Below are positions 34,477 through 44,399 of a stretch of DNA of 64,000 bases, piece after piece (positions within the stretch are counted from its first letter, which is position 1; every line of letters begins with the position of its first letter). The DNA comes from JAYQKL01 sp049890195 (GTDB taxonomy: Bacteria > Pseudomonadota > Alphaproteobacteria > RS24), in contig JBMHBY010000009.1 of NCBI GenBank assembly GCA_049890195.1, forward strand, positions 108,771 to 172,770, in the 5' to 3' direction. Under the pieces are notes generated by a model. The model had not been told where the DNA came from and ran no database searches. It saw only the letters and a list, made by a program, of their open reading frames with translations. The translations under genes and the position numbers were made by a program.

Positions 34477-35117
34477 TTGTGGAGTCGGCCCGTTTCATAA
34501 CCTTTGAAGGCGGGGAAGGGGCCGGCAAATCTACCCAGATCAAATTGCTTTCCGGGCGGCTTGGTGTCGCCGGCATCAACAATATCGCCACCCGTGAGCC
34601 GGGCGGGACCCCCCGCGGTCAAGCGCTCAGGGAGCTTTTGGTCACCGGCGATGCCGACCGCTGGCCGGCCATGGCGGAGGCGTTGATGATGCTGGCCGAC
34701 CGCGCCATCCATCTTGAGGATATGATCCGACCGCAACTTGAACAGGGCGTTTGGGTGTTGTGTGACCGATATATGGATTCGACTCGCGCCTATCAGGGGA
34801 TAGCCGGTGATTTGGGGCTTGATGTCATTGACCGGTTGCAGGCGCCGGTGATCGGTTCGACGCAGCCTGATTTGACCTTTTTGATGGATCTCCCGGCACA
34901 ACTCGGTCTGGAGCGTGCGGCAACCCGGGGAGGTGCTGCACGGTTCGAAGCCAAGGGGCTCACCTATCATGAACAAATCCGGGCCGGTTTTCTGGAAATG
35001 TCCCAAGATGATCCTGACCGGTTTGTCGTCATAGATGCCGGACGGGATATCCAATCCATCGCGGACGAGGTTTTTACGCATGTGAAGGGCCGTTTCCTGG
35101 AGCCGGAAAATGACTGA
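34473..35117 (+). CDS. tmk: dTMP kinase
   Basis: Phosphorylates dTMP to dTDP. The 214-residue product has the P-loop FEGGEGAGKSTQ, the DRYMDSTRAYQG (DRY/H) motif and LID-region residues near TRGGAARFE. The start is GTG at 34473 overlapping the dacC stop; a second GTG at 34479 is an alternative and cannot be excluded. It overlaps holB by 8 nt. The dac-tmk-holB-metG order is typical for alphaproteobacteria. Confidence 0.95.
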   Translation: MIVESARFITFEGGEGAGKSTQIKLLSGRLGVAGINNIATREPGGTPRGQALRELLVTGDADRWPAMAEALMMLADRAIHLEDMIRPQLEQGVWVLCDRYMDSTRAYQGIAGDLGLDVIDRLQAPVIGSTQPDLTFLMDLPAQLGLERAATRGGAARFEAKGLTYHEQIRAGFLEMSQDDPDRFVVIDAGRDIQSIADEVFTHVKGRFLEPEND

Positions 35118-36216
35118 AAGTGATTTCGATACGCAGGCCCTGACGGATGTTGATGGGGCGCAGTCTCCGCGCCTGTGCCGTGAGTTGCACGGACATGACC
35201 GCGCGACGACGTTATTCAAGCAGGCCCTGACAGACAACAAGCTCCATCATGCTTGGTTGTTGACAGGCCCCAAGGGTATTGGCAAGGCCAGTTTCGCTTA
35301 TCAGGCCGCCAAATATTTGTTGTCCCTGAAACCGGGTCAAACACCGGTCATGTCGGGTGATGCATTTGCCGAACAGGTGGATTCCAAAACTGAACAATTG
35401 ATTGAAAACGGCGGCCACCCCGATTTGTTCATTATGAACCGGCCCTATGATGTGAAGAAAAAGGATTTCAAGAAAGACATACCTGTCGATTCAGCCCGTG
35501 CCTTGCGTAAATTCATGACCATGACGTCAGGTTTTGGCGGCTGGCGGGTCTGCATCATTGATTGTGCCGAAGACATGACCCCCCAGGCGGCGAATGCAAT
35601 TTTAAAAACCCTCGAGGAGCCATCCGGCAAAACTGTTTTCTTCCTGATTTCCCATCGGCCTGGCAAACTGCTTGATACAATTCGGTCGCGTTGTCAGAAA
35701 ATGCCGATGGAAAATCTTGAGAAACCGCAGATGCAGGCTTTGTTGAAAACGCTTCGGCCTGAACTGGATGAGCAGGTTGTCCAGGCCGTGGCGCATTTGG
35801 CCGAAGGGAGCATTGGTCAGGCCCTGCAGATCGCTGACTTGAACGGACTCGAAATCTACCGCGATATGGTGGATGTGCTGGCCTCGTTGCCGGCTTTGGA
35901 CGGCGTGAAGCTGCATGGTTTTGCCGGCCGTATGGCGGATCGCCGAAACGAGTCTGCGTTCCGTCTTTTTTCCCTGTTTTTGAGCGGGTGGCTGCATGGC
36001 TTAACCCGGACCGGTGCGACAGGTGGGCAGGGCATTCCGTTGTTTGAAGGCGAAGTTGATGTGATGCAGCGTTTTTTGTCGGCCGCACCGCTTGAACAAT
36101 GGATTGATGTATGGGAAAAGGTCGCATCCTTGCTCCGTCAGTCAGACACTTTGAACCTCGACAGAAAGCAGACTGTCATTGAGTGTTTCTCAGCCATCAG
36201 AAAGGCGGCGCATTAA
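35110..36216 (+). CDS. holB: DNA polymerase III subunit delta'
   Basis: Clamp-loader subunit that works with delta and gamma/tau to load the sliding clamp. The 368-residue product has the AAA+ fold with LLTGPKGIGKASFAYQAA (P-loop-like) near residue 55, VCIIDCAEDMTPQAANAILKTLEEP (sensor/Walker B region) and SHRPGKLLDTIRSRCQ (the SRC motif that ends the ATPase core). Family members bind but need not hydrolyse ATP. It overlaps tmk upstream, and metG starts 19 nt downstream. Confidence 0.92.
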   Translation: MTESDFDTQALTDVDGAQSPRLCRELHGHDRATTLFKQALTDNKLHHAWLLTGPKGIGKASFAYQAAKYLLSLKPGQTPVMSGDAFAEQVDSKTEQLIENGGHPDLFIMNRPYDVKKKDFKKDIPVDSARALRKFMTMTSGFGGWRVCIIDCAEDMTPQAANAILKTLEEPSGKTVFFLISHRPGKLLDTIRSRCQKMPMENLEKPQMQALLKTLRPELDEQVVQAVAHLAEGSIGQALQIADLNGLEIYRDMVDVLASLPALDGVKLHGFAGRMADRRNESAFRLFSLFLSGWLHGLTRTGATGGQGIPLFEGEVDVMQRFLSAAPLEQWIDVWEKVASLLRQSDTLNLDRKQTVIECFSAIRKAAH

Positions 36217-36235
36217 GCCCTTAAGAGGATTGTCC

Positions 36236-37789
36236 ATGAGTGCCGTGAAAGAGCCCTATTACATAACAACGGCGATTTCCTATCCCAATGGCCTGCCGCA
36301 TATCGGTCATGCCTATGAGGCGATTGCAACGGATGTGATCGCCAGATACAAACGGCTTTCCGGTTATGATGTGAAATTCGTCACGGGCACGGATGATCAC
36401 GGACAGAAAATGTTTCAGACGGCCCGTGACAGAGGCATTTCAGCCCGGGAACTGGCTGATGAGGTGACGCCGCATTTCAAGGAGATGGTGTCCTTACTCG
36501 GCTGTTCAAATGATGATTTTATCCGGACTTCCGAGCTGCGCCATTATGAGGCCGTGAAGGCCATTTGGCGGAAAATGCAGGATAATGGTGATATCTACAA
36601 AGACAGCTATGCCGGTTGGTATTCTGTCCGGGACGAGGCGTTTTATACGGAAAGTGAATTGATCGAGGACGCCAATGGCGACAAAACAGCCCCAACCGGA
36701 ACGCCGGTGGAATGGGTTGAGGAGGAAAGTTATTTTTTCCGCCTGTCACAATATCAGGACAGATTATTATCTTTGTATGACAGCCGGCCGGACTTCATCC
36801 AGCCCGATACGCGCCGTAATGAAATTGTGTCATTCGTCAAAGGCGGCCTGAAGGATTTGTCGATTTCCCGGACCAGTTTTGACTGGGGTGTGGATGTGCC
36901 GGATGATCCGGGCCATGTTGTGTATGTCTGGGTTGATGCATTGACCAACTATCTGACGGCATTGGGGTATCCAGGCGACACCGGCGCTTACTGGCCGGCA
37001 TCCCTGCATGTCATCGGCAAAGACATCACCCGGTTTCATACTGTCTATTGGCCGGCTTTTTTGATGTCCGCCGGCTTGGAGCTTCCCCGACAGGTATTTG
37101 CACATGGCTTTTTGACGGTCAAAGGCGAAAAAATGTCTAAATCCGCCGGCAATGTCATGGATCCCGCATATCTGGTTGACCATTACGGCGTTGAGGCTGT
37201 GCGTTATTATTTTATGCGAGAAGTTCACTTTGGTAATGACGGCAGTTTTTCGCATGAGGCCATTGTCAACCGGGTGAATGCGGATCTGGCCAATGATTTG
37301 GGCAATCTGGCGCAGCGCAGCCTGTCCATGATTGCCAAGAATTGTGACGGGCTGTTGCCGCAAGAGCCTGAATTTACGGCTGTTGACACCGAGCTGCTGG
37401 ATAAAGCTGACGGGCTGCTGGAACTTTGCGACCAACACATGTCCAAGCTTGCCATTCATGATTACCTCGGCGCGGTCATCCAAGTGGTGTCTGACACAAA
37501 TCGCTACTTTGCAGAACAGGAGCCGTGGTCATTGAAGAAAAGTGACCCTGACCGTATGGCCACCGTTTTGTACGTTACCGCTGAGATTATCCGCCAAGCG
37601 GCCATTGTCATACAACCGGTGACGCCAAAAGGTGCCAATCAATTGCTCGACTTGCTTTTGATTCCTGAAAATCATCGTGATTTCAGTTTCTTGGGTCCTA
37701 ACGGACGTCTGCGGACTGAGCTGCAGCTCCCTAAACCCGAAGGGGTTTTCCCAAGAGTGGCCTTGCCGGAAGATATGGAAGCTAATTAA
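36236..37789 (+). CDS. metG: Methionine--tRNA ligase
   Basis: Class I synthetase charging initiator and elongator tRNA-Met. The 517-residue product begins MSAVKEPYYITTAISYPNG, with the HIGH motif in LPHIGHAY and KMSKS in GEKMSKSAGNVMDP (about residue 300). The Zn-knuckle region (after FYTESEL) has no Cys quartet, and there is no C-terminal EMAP/Trbp111 domain, so this is the short form usual in this class. The ATG at 36236 follows AGAGG; the frame is open upstream into holB. In many relatives tatD follows; here ntrY does. Confidence 0.95.
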   Translation: MSAVKEPYYITTAISYPNGLPHIGHAYEAIATDVIARYKRLSGYDVKFVTGTDDHGQKMFQTARDRGISARELADEVTPHFKEMVSLLGCSNDDFIRTSELRHYEAVKAIWRKMQDNGDIYKDSYAGWYSVRDEAFYTESELIEDANGDKTAPTGTPVEWVEEESYFFRLSQYQDRLLSLYDSRPDFIQPDTRRNEIVSFVKGGLKDLSISRTSFDWGVDVPDDPGHVVYVWVDALTNYLTALGYPGDTGAYWPASLHVIGKDITRFHTVYWPAFLMSAGLELPRQVFAHGFLTVKGEKMSKSAGNVMDPAYLVDHYGVEAVRYYFMREVHFGNDGSFSHEAIVNRVNADLANDLGNLAQRSLSMIAKNCDGLLPQEPEFTAVDTELLDKADGLLELCDQHMSKLAIHDYLGAVIQVVSDTNRYFAEQEPWSLKKSDPDRMATVLYVTAEIIRQAAIVIQPVTPKGANQLLDLLLIPENHRDFSFLGPNGRLRTELQLPKPEGVFPRVALPEDMEAN

Positions 37790-37791
37790 TT

Positions 37792-37817
37792 GTTGCGTAA
37801 GGGCAACTTTTGTTGCC
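37792..37817 (+). other. Overlapping hairpins between metG and ntrY
   Basis: GTTGC-GTAAGG-GCAAC (37792-37807) and GGCAAC-TTTT-GTTGCC (37802-37817) share the middle arm, so only one can form at a time. The first is followed by TTTTGTT and might act as a weak terminator for metG; the second would remove it. Confidence 0.4.
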
Positions 37818-37897
37818 TAATTACAACATAAAAGCGCATTCACAAGAGAAGATGCGCTACGACTTGCCTACATCAAGTCAGAAATGGGAAACTATTA

Positions 37898-40177
37898 GTG
37901 AGGGTCGCTGAACAGGTGCGGTCAAACCGAATGCAGATTGCTCAAAAAATCCAATCTCCTTTTCGTCAAGTAAAACAACGTCTTTCTGCCGTGCTGGAGA
38001 ATATCCCGTCCAAATTATCAGCCTTGATTGTGCTGGGCGGCGCATTGTGCGGCTTCACAACCTATTTGATCATCACCGGGCTTTCCCCAATCAGGCCGAG
38101 CCAGACGGTGTTGTCATCCTTGATGTTTGTGAATGTCGTATTTGTGTTTTTGATGCTTGGGCTTGTGACGGTGCAATTGTTCGATATCTACAGGGACCGC
38201 AAACTCGGCGTCGGGGGGGCAAAACTTCATAGTCGTCTGGTCGGCCTGTTTTCAGTGGTGGCGCTCATCCCCGCCATACTTGTCGCTGTTTTTGCCTTTG
38301 TCACTCTGGACCAGGGGTTTAACCAGTATTTCAGTGACCGGACCAAGGCCATCATCAACAATTCATCTTTGGTGGCGAATGCCTATCTTGATGAAAACCG
38401 GGAAAAACTCCGTAATGACTCTGTGGTGATGGCGCGGGACCTGAACCGGGCTGCCGGTTACTTCAAAACGGACAAGTCCCGTTTCAGTTCGTTCTTGACT
38501 GCCCAAGCCGCTTTGCGGGAATTGAACATGGCCATTTTGATAGATCGTGACGGCACTGTTCTTGACGTGGCCGATACCCGAAAAAAATACAGCCTGCCGG
38601 TTCCGCCCGCTGAGGCGTTTGAGGCGGCCGACAAACTGCAGCCGGTCATCATCACAGCCAGCGGCAGGTCTCAGATTTGGGGGCTTTTGAAGCTTGATGG
38701 ATTGGAGCAGGCCTATTTATACGTCATGCGGAATGTAGACGAACGGGTGCTGGCGCAGTTGCAGCGCACCAATCTGGCCGTCCAGGAATACCGTGAGTTC
38801 GAGTCACGTCGAACAGAGGCCCAGATTACGTTTGCTTTGGTCTATATCGGCATTGCCCTTGTCACTCTTTTGGCGGCCATCTGGTTTGGGCTTTGGATTT
38901 CGAGAACTCTCGCCACACCGATTGGGGATTTGATTAAGGCGGCAGAGCAAGTCAAGGATGGTGATTTGTCTGCACGGGTGACACAGCATGACGGCAATGA
39001 TGAATTGCAGGAATTGGGGGCGACCTTCAATCTGATGACGGAGCAGTTGACCGTCCAGCGCAAGGAAATTCTTGATGCTCGTGATGATCTGGATTTACGG
39101 CATCAGTTTACGGAGATGGTGCTGAACGGCGTCAGTTCCGGGGTGATCGGCATTGACCCGAACGGTTTGATTAATCATGCCAATCTGCTGGCGCAGCAGA
39201 TTGCCGGCAAAAGTGAAGGCGAAATGGTCGGTGTGCCTGTCGCTGACGCTTTTCCGTACTTCAAGGAACTCATCAATTCTGACAAAATCCAACGCAACAA
39301 TAATTATGAAGTTGAAGTGACCGATGATGACGGGGTCACGCGGGTTTTGCTGGCACGCTTGACAAGCGGCACGGGCAATCATGAAGGTGACCGGGTGCTG
39401 ACTTTTGACGACATGACGGGTTTGTTGTCGGCAAAACGGACGGCGGCCTGGGCGGACATTGCCCGACGGATCGCCCATGAGATCAAAAACCCGCTGACCC
39501 CGATTCAACTGTCGGCGGAGCGGCTGCGGTCCAAATATGAGTCCGAGGTGGTTTCCGATCCTGATGTCTTCAAGACCTGCACGGAAACAATCATTCGCCA
39601 AGTCAGCGATATTGGCCGCATGGTTGATGAGTTTGCATCTTTCGCGCGGATGCCGTCTGCTGTTTTCAAGGATTTTGACCTTAAAGACGCTGTTTCCCAA
39701 GTCGTTTTCCTTCAAAGGGTTGCACAACCGGAAATTGAGTTTGTCATGGATGACCAAATCGACGGAACCCCGGTCATCAATGCCGACAGGCGCCAACTTT
39801 CGCAGGCTTTGACCAATATCCTGAAAAACGCCTGTGAGGCGATGAACGGGGAGGGGGGATCGGACGAAAAAAGAATTCAAGTCTCATTGTCGATGACCCG
39901 TGACAAAATCCACGTTGCCGTGGCTGATACCGGCCCAGGCCTTCCCGAAGCCGACCGCCATAATCTGGTGGAGCCCTATATCACCACGCGCGAACAGGGC
40001 ACCGGCCTGGGGCTGGCCATCGTCAAAAAGGTGATTGAGGATCATGGTGGCGTCCTCAAGCTGGGGGATGCGCCTTGGGTGAAAGACGGCAGTTCCGGTG
40101 CCCAGGTTACGCTTATTTTTCCGTTTCAAGATAACCAAACGGTGGGACCGTCTAAAGTTGAGGAAGAAGTGATATGA
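37898..40177 (+). CDS. ntrY: Nitrogen-regulation sensor histidine kinase NtrY
   Basis: Membrane sensor kinase of the NtrYX pair, linked in alphaproteobacteria to nitrogen use, redox and envelope control. The 759-residue product has three to four N-terminal membrane helices (about 45-125) and a periplasmic part (to about 305), another helix (about 305-335), HAMP (about 335-390), PAS (about 400-510), a HisKA domain with His527 (RRIAHEIKNPLTPIQLSAERL region) and HATPase (NILKNACEA, ADTGPGLP, GTGLGLAIV). It starts at GTG 37898; an ATG at 37931 is also possible. It overlaps ntrX by 4 nt. ntrB and ntrC, usual upstream neighbours, are absent here. Confidence 0.93.
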   Translation: MRVAEQVRSNRMQIAQKIQSPFRQVKQRLSAVLENIPSKLSALIVLGGALCGFTTYLIITGLSPIRPSQTVLSSLMFVNVVFVFLMLGLVTVQLFDIYRDRKLGVGGAKLHSRLVGLFSVVALIPAILVAVFAFVTLDQGFNQYFSDRTKAIINNSSLVANAYLDENREKLRNDSVVMARDLNRAAGYFKTDKSRFSSFLTAQAALRELNMAILIDRDGTVLDVADTRKKYSLPVPPAEAFEAADKLQPVIITASGRSQIWGLLKLDGLEQAYLYVMRNVDERVLAQLQRTNLAVQEYREFESRRTEAQITFALVYIGIALVTLLAAIWFGLWISRTLATPIGDLIKAAEQVKDGDLSARVTQHDGNDELQELGATFNLMTEQLTVQRKEILDARDDLDLRHQFTEMVLNGVSSGVIGIDPNGLINHANLLAQQIAGKSEGEMVGVPVADAFPYFKELINSDKIQRNNNYEVEVTDDDGVTRVLLARLTSGTGNHEGDRVLTFDDMTGLLSAKRTAAWADIARRIAHEIKNPLTPIQLSAERLRSKYESEVVSDPDVFKTCTETIIRQVSDIGRMVDEFASFARMPSAVFKDFDLKDAVSQVVFLQRVAQPEIEFVMDDQIDGTPVINADRRQLSQALTNILKNACEAMNGEGGSDEKRIQVSLSMTRDKIHVAVADTGPGLPEADRHNLVEPYITTREQGTGLGLAIVKKVIEDHGGVLKLGDAPWVKDGSSGAQVTLIFPFQDNQTVGPSKVEEEVI

Positions 40178-41553
40178 CCGCTGATGTTCTAATCGTAGAT
40201 GATGAAAAAGATATCAGGGATCTGGTGGCCGGCATTTTGCAGGATGACGGCTATGCAACCCGGACAGCTGAAAACAGCACAGAAGCATTGGATGAGATTG
40301 CCAAGAGGTGCCCATCCCTTGTGGTGCTGGACATTTGGCTGAAAAACAGTGAGATGGATGGGCTGGAAATCCTGTCTGAACTTCAAAGCCGCTTTCCGGA
40401 ACTTCCGGTCATCATGATCAGCGGCCACGGCAACATTGATACGGCCGTCAGTGCCATCAAGATTGGGGCGTATGATTATATTGAAAAGCCGTTCAATTCT
40501 GACCGTCTTCTGCTTGTCGTCAAGAGGGCCATGGAGACTTTTTCCCTGCGCCGTGAAAATTCCGAGCTTCAGAGAAAAACCTGGCAGTTCGATCTCATCG
40601 GGAACACCCCGATTATCGAAAAGCTGCGGCTGACGATTGAAAAAACCGCACCGACCAACAGCCGGGTTTTCATAACCGGCCCGGCCGGGTCCGGCAAGGA
40701 GCTGGTGGCGAGAATGATCCATCGTCAGTCAACCCGTGCCGCGCAGCCTTTTGTTGCGGTAAATGCCGCCATTCTTGAGCCGGAAAACATGGAGTATGTC
40801 CTGTTTGGCCAGGTTGAGAACGGCGATGTGTATCCCGGATTGCTGGAAAAAGCCCATGGCGGCAGTCTGTATATTGATGAAATCGGGGAAATGCCGATTG
40901 ATACACAGAACAAGATTTTACGGGTTTTGACGGATCAGGAGTTCATCCGGCTTGGAGGCGGGCCGAATGTCAAGGTGGATGTGCGGATCATCACCGGAAG
41001 CTCACAGAATATGGACACTTTGATTTCAGAAGGTCTGTTCCGTGAAGATCTGTATCACCGTTTGAATGTGGTTCCCATTTCCGTTCCCTCATTGTCGGAA
41101 CGGCGCGAAGACATCAAGCTGCTGATTAATTATTTCGTCGATTACCTGACCGAGACATCCGGCCTTTTGCCGAAGGAAATCTCCAAGGAGGTGCGGACAG
41201 TTCTTGAAACCCATGATTGGCCGGGCAATGTACGCCAGTTGCGCAACTGCATTGAGTATATTTTGATTTCCGCCGCTGACAGTCAAAGTGAAGTCATCAC
41301 GATGGAAATGTTGCCATCCGACATCATCTCGGGTACAAAGCTGCCGATTGAGAAAAGCAATACCAATCTGATGACTTTGCCGCTGAGGGATGCACGCGAG
41401 GTTTTTGAGAGGGAGTATTTGCTGGCTCAAATTTCGCGCTTTGGGGGCAATATTTCCCGAACGGCTCAATTCGTTGGCATGGAGCGCTCAGCGCTGCACC
41501 GTAAGCTCAAGACTTTGGGCGTGAATTCAGGCAAAAGGGTCAGTACCGCCTAA
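40174..41553 (+). CDS. ntrX: NtrX response regulator (sigma-54-type AAA+ domain)
   Basis: Partner of NtrY. The 459-residue product has a receiver domain with phosphoacceptor Asp53 (VVLDIWLKNSEMDG), a sigma-54-activator-type AAA+ domain (Walker A GPAGSGKELVARMIH, Walker B GGSLYIDEIGEMP) and a Fis-type helix-turn-helix at the end (GGNISRTAQFVGMERSALHRKL). The loop that contacts sigma-54 (GAFTGA) is missing: FGQVENGDVYPGLLE takes its place, so it is expected to control sigma-70-type promoters, as reported for other alphaproteobacterial NtrX proteins. It overlaps ntrY by 4 nt. Confidence 0.94.
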   Translation: MTADVLIVDDEKDIRDLVAGILQDDGYATRTAENSTEALDEIAKRCPSLVVLDIWLKNSEMDGLEILSELQSRFPELPVIMISGHGNIDTAVSAIKIGAYDYIEKPFNSDRLLLVVKRAMETFSLRRENSELQRKTWQFDLIGNTPIIEKLRLTIEKTAPTNSRVFITGPAGSGKELVARMIHRQSTRAAQPFVAVNAAILEPENMEYVLFGQVENGDVYPGLLEKAHGGSLYIDEIGEMPIDTQNKILRVLTDQEFIRLGGGPNVKVDVRIITGSSQNMDTLISEGLFREDLYHRLNVVPISVPSLSERREDIKLLINYFVDYLTETSGLLPKEISKEVRTVLETHDWPGNVRQLRNCIEYILISAADSQSEVITMEMLPSDIISGTKLPIEKSNTNLMTLPLRDAREVFEREYLLAQISRFGGNISRTAQFVGMERSALHRKLKTLGVNSGKRVSTA

Positions 41554-41577
41554 ACGGCGTTTCAAGGGACGAAGGAC

Positions 41578-42954
41578 ATGAAAATCATTGTATGCGGCGC
41601 TGGGCTGGTTGGGTTCGGAATTGCCCGTCATCTTGCTGCAGAGGGCAATGATGTCACAGTTGTGGACCGTCAGCCCGAGCTCATTCAGCGCATCAATGAT
41701 ACATTGGATGTGCGCGCCATTCAGGGGCATGGTGCACACCCCTCCGTGCTTGAGAATGCCGGCGCCAGAAACGCTGATATCATCATCGCCGTCACCTCAA
41801 GCGATGAGGTGAATATGGTGATCTGCCAAATCGCTTATTCCCTGTTCAAGGTTCCCAAAAAAATCGCCCGTATCCGGGACCACAAATATCTTGAGAAGGA
41901 GTGGGCCGGCATTTTTAGCCATGATGACCTGCCGGTTGATGAAATTATTTCCCCGGAAGAGGAGGTCGCCGAGTCCGTTTTGCAGCGTCTGGCCATCCCG
42001 GGCGCCTATGATTCGGCTAATTTTGTCGGGGGCAAACAGAAATTTTTGGCCATGAATCTGACCGAAAATTGTCCGGTTGTTGATACGCCCTTGAACCAGC
42101 TCACGGAACTTTTCTCTGACCTTAAGGCCGTTGTGGTCGGCATCAAACGCAACGGTAAAATCATTGTTCCGAAAAATGACCAGGCAATGATGATCGGCGA
42201 CGATGTGTTTTTGGTCGCGGATGAGACAGATGCCGAGCGCACCATGAAGATTTTTGGTCATGAAGAAAAGGAGGCGGCGAAAATTATTTTGGTCGGCGCC
42301 GGAAATGTCGGCGCCTATGTGGCGCGCAAGCTTGAGCAGCGCGGAAGCTCCTATTCCGTTCGGATCATTGAAAATGACAAAGAGCGGGCCAAGCTCGTCG
42401 CTGATGAGCTGGGCCGGACCATTGTTTTGCAGGGCAATGGTCTGCAGGCTGATTTGCTGTATGAGGCCGGTGTCCGTGATGCCGGGCTTATTGTCGCGCT
42501 GACCAATGACGATCAGGTTAATATTCTGGTTTCGCTCTTGGCGCGCAATGAGGGGTGCGAACGCGCCCTATGCCTGATTAATGACACGACCTTTTTGCCA
42601 ATCAGTAAAACCATCGGCTTGGATGCTGCGATCAATCCCCGTTCTACAACCGTTTCGTCGGTGCTGTCACATATTCGCCGCGGACGTGTGAAAAATGTGC
42701 ATACAGTTGACGACGGGGCTGCCGAGGTCATAGAGGCTGAGGTTGCAGACAACTCACCGCTGGTCGGCAAAAAAATCAGACAGCTTGATCTGCAGGATGA
42801 TGTGCGCATCGGATCTGTTTTCCGCAACGGTGAAACCATCGTCCCGCGCGGCAATACCGAAATCAAGGCGGATGACCGGGTTGTGGTCTTCGCCATGACC
42901 GAAGCGGTCGATGAGGTGGAAAAGCTGTTTCATTCTGTTTTGGAGAAATACTGA
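41578..42954 (+). CDS. trkA: Trk potassium uptake regulatory subunit TrkA
   Basis: Cytoplasmic NAD(H)/ATP-binding ring that gates the TrkH channel. The 458-residue product has two RCK modules, each with a Rossmann motif: GAGLVGFGIARHLA (residue about 6) and GAGNVGAYVARKLE (about 238), each followed by a TrkA_C domain (second about 375-458). A ribosome binding site (GAAGGA) precedes the ATG. It is followed 3 nt later by trkH and preceded by ntrX at 24 nt. Confidence 0.96.
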   Translation: MKIIVCGAGLVGFGIARHLAAEGNDVTVVDRQPELIQRINDTLDVRAIQGHGAHPSVLENAGARNADIIIAVTSSDEVNMVICQIAYSLFKVPKKIARIRDHKYLEKEWAGIFSHDDLPVDEIISPEEEVAESVLQRLAIPGAYDSANFVGGKQKFLAMNLTENCPVVDTPLNQLTELFSDLKAVVVGIKRNGKIIVPKNDQAMMIGDDVFLVADETDAERTMKIFGHEEKEAAKIILVGAGNVGAYVARKLEQRGSSYSVRIIENDKERAKLVADELGRTIVLQGNGLQADLLYEAGVRDAGLIVALTNDDQVNILVSLLARNEGCERALCLINDTTFLPISKTIGLDAAINPRSTTVSSVLSHIRRGRVKNVHTVDDGAAEVIEAEVADNSPLVGKKIRQLDLQDDVRIGSVFRNGETIVPRGNTEIKADDRVVVFAMTEAVDEVEKLFHSVLEKY

Positions 42955-42957
42955 CAC

Positions 42958-44391
42958 ATGCGCCTGTCGAGCATTTTCCTGACCATTGGATGGTGCGGGT
43001 TGCTTTTGGCACTGTTGATGCTGATGCCGGCCTTTTGGGGGCTGGTGGCGGGGGATTTTCAAAGCGCCGTAAAATTCGCCTTGAACGCCATGCTGGTGAT
43101 TTTCGTCTCTGGTGCCTTGATCTTTTCTGGGCGGGGCGGGAACAATCAGAAAGTCCGTAAAAGCGAGCTGTATCTTGTGGCGCCGTTGACTTATCTGGTA
43201 TTGGGGGTCTTTGGCAGTTTTCCCTTAATCGGCAACCTGACGAACCTTGGCTTTGCCGCAGCCTTTTTTGAGGTTGTCTCCGGCTTGACGACGACGGGTG
43301 CCAGCGTTTTTGCCAACCCGGAATATGAAAACGAGTCGGTATTGCTTTGGCGTGGATTGTTGGGGTGGTTGGGTGGATTGCAAATACTGACTTTTTCCGC
43401 TGCCATTATTATGCCGTTTGGAATTGGTGGGGTGAAGTTGAAAGCCACGCTTATTCGTCAAAGTGAGGAGGAAAGTCTCGCCCAGCGGTTGCGCAGGGCG
43501 CTAAAATTGATTTCCACTCCTTATCTCTGCGTCACATTTGCCGGCATTGTTCTTCTCCTGCTTTCAGGCATGCCGTTATTTGACAGCCTGTTTTTGGTTT
43601 TCTCGACAATTTCAACCACGGGTTTTGTCGCGAGTACCAGCCCAGTAACTGAGTTTGCCTCGGGGTTTTCAATCACAGTCCTCAATTTGTTGATGTTGTT
43701 CGGCGCTTTGGCGTTTCCGCTTCATTTGCTGTTTACACGGGCGCATTTCAAATCATTTCTGACGGAGCCTGAGGTGAAGGCACTCGCCATTATGCTGGCT
43801 CTGGTGGCCAGCTTCAGCTTTTTGTCCCTGCCGGGTTATTCATTTTTGCAAAGTGTCACACTTGCTGTTTCCATGGTGACAACTACGCTTCTGCCGGTAT
43901 CTGACAGTGCAACACTGGGGGTGAACTGGTTGGCGTTTTTTATTCCAATTGCAGTTGGTGGGATGGTCCTATCCACAGCAGGGGGGATTAAGTTGTTTCG
44001 GGTTATGGTTTTGTTGCGGCACATCTGGCAGCAGATGAAAATACTGCCTTATCAGCATGCCGTTGAACACATCAAATATGGTGAACGCCATGTTGAGAAG
44101 GAGCAGGTCGAGGAAATTTGGAGTTTTTTCATTCTGTGCATCGCCGCATTTGGTTTTGTTTTTGTGGTATGCAGCCTGTTTTTTGCAGATTTTGAACTGA
44201 TGTGGCTGGCAACACTCGGCTCTATCACCAATGCCGGCGGTTTGGCTGTCATGGCAGGCCATCCTGACCTCTATCAAAACCTGTCTTCATTTGGTCATAT
44301 TTTTCTGGCAATGGTCATGATTGCGGGGCGGCTGGAACTTTTTGTTGTGTTGGTTTTGTTAACCCCCGCCTTCTGGCGTAGCGGGAATTAG
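42958..44391 (+). CDS. trkH: Trk potassium uptake channel subunit TrkH
   Basis: Inner-membrane K+ channel/transporter. The 477-residue product has about ten hydrophobic segments organised as four M1-P-M2 repeats; selectivity-filter regions are visible as GLTTTGASVF (about 100), STISTTGFVAST (about 220), MVTTTLLPVSDSA (about 310) and GSITNAGGLAVM (about 420). Start and stop leave 3 nt to trkA and 8 nt to the aminotransferase gene, so they form one transcription unit. Confidence 0.95.
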   Translation: MRLSSIFLTIGWCGLLLALLMLMPAFWGLVAGDFQSAVKFALNAMLVIFVSGALIFSGRGGNNQKVRKSELYLVAPLTYLVLGVFGSFPLIGNLTNLGFAAAFFEVVSGLTTTGASVFANPEYENESVLLWRGLLGWLGGLQILTFSAAIIMPFGIGGVKLKATLIRQSEEESLAQRLRRALKLISTPYLCVTFAGIVLLLLSGMPLFDSLFLVFSTISTTGFVASTSPVTEFASGFSITVLNLLMLFGALAFPLHLLFTRAHFKSFLTEPEVKALAIMLALVASFSFLSLPGYSFLQSVTLAVSMVTTTLLPVSDSATLGVNWLAFFIPIAVGGMVLSTAGGIKLFRVMVLLRHIWQQMKILPYQHAVEHIKYGERHVEKEQVEEIWSFFILCIAAFGFVFVVCSLFFADFELMWLATLGSITNAGGLAVMAGHPDLYQNLSSFGHIFLAMVMIAGRLELFVVLVLLTPAFWRSGN

Positions 44392-44399
44392 GTCTATCC

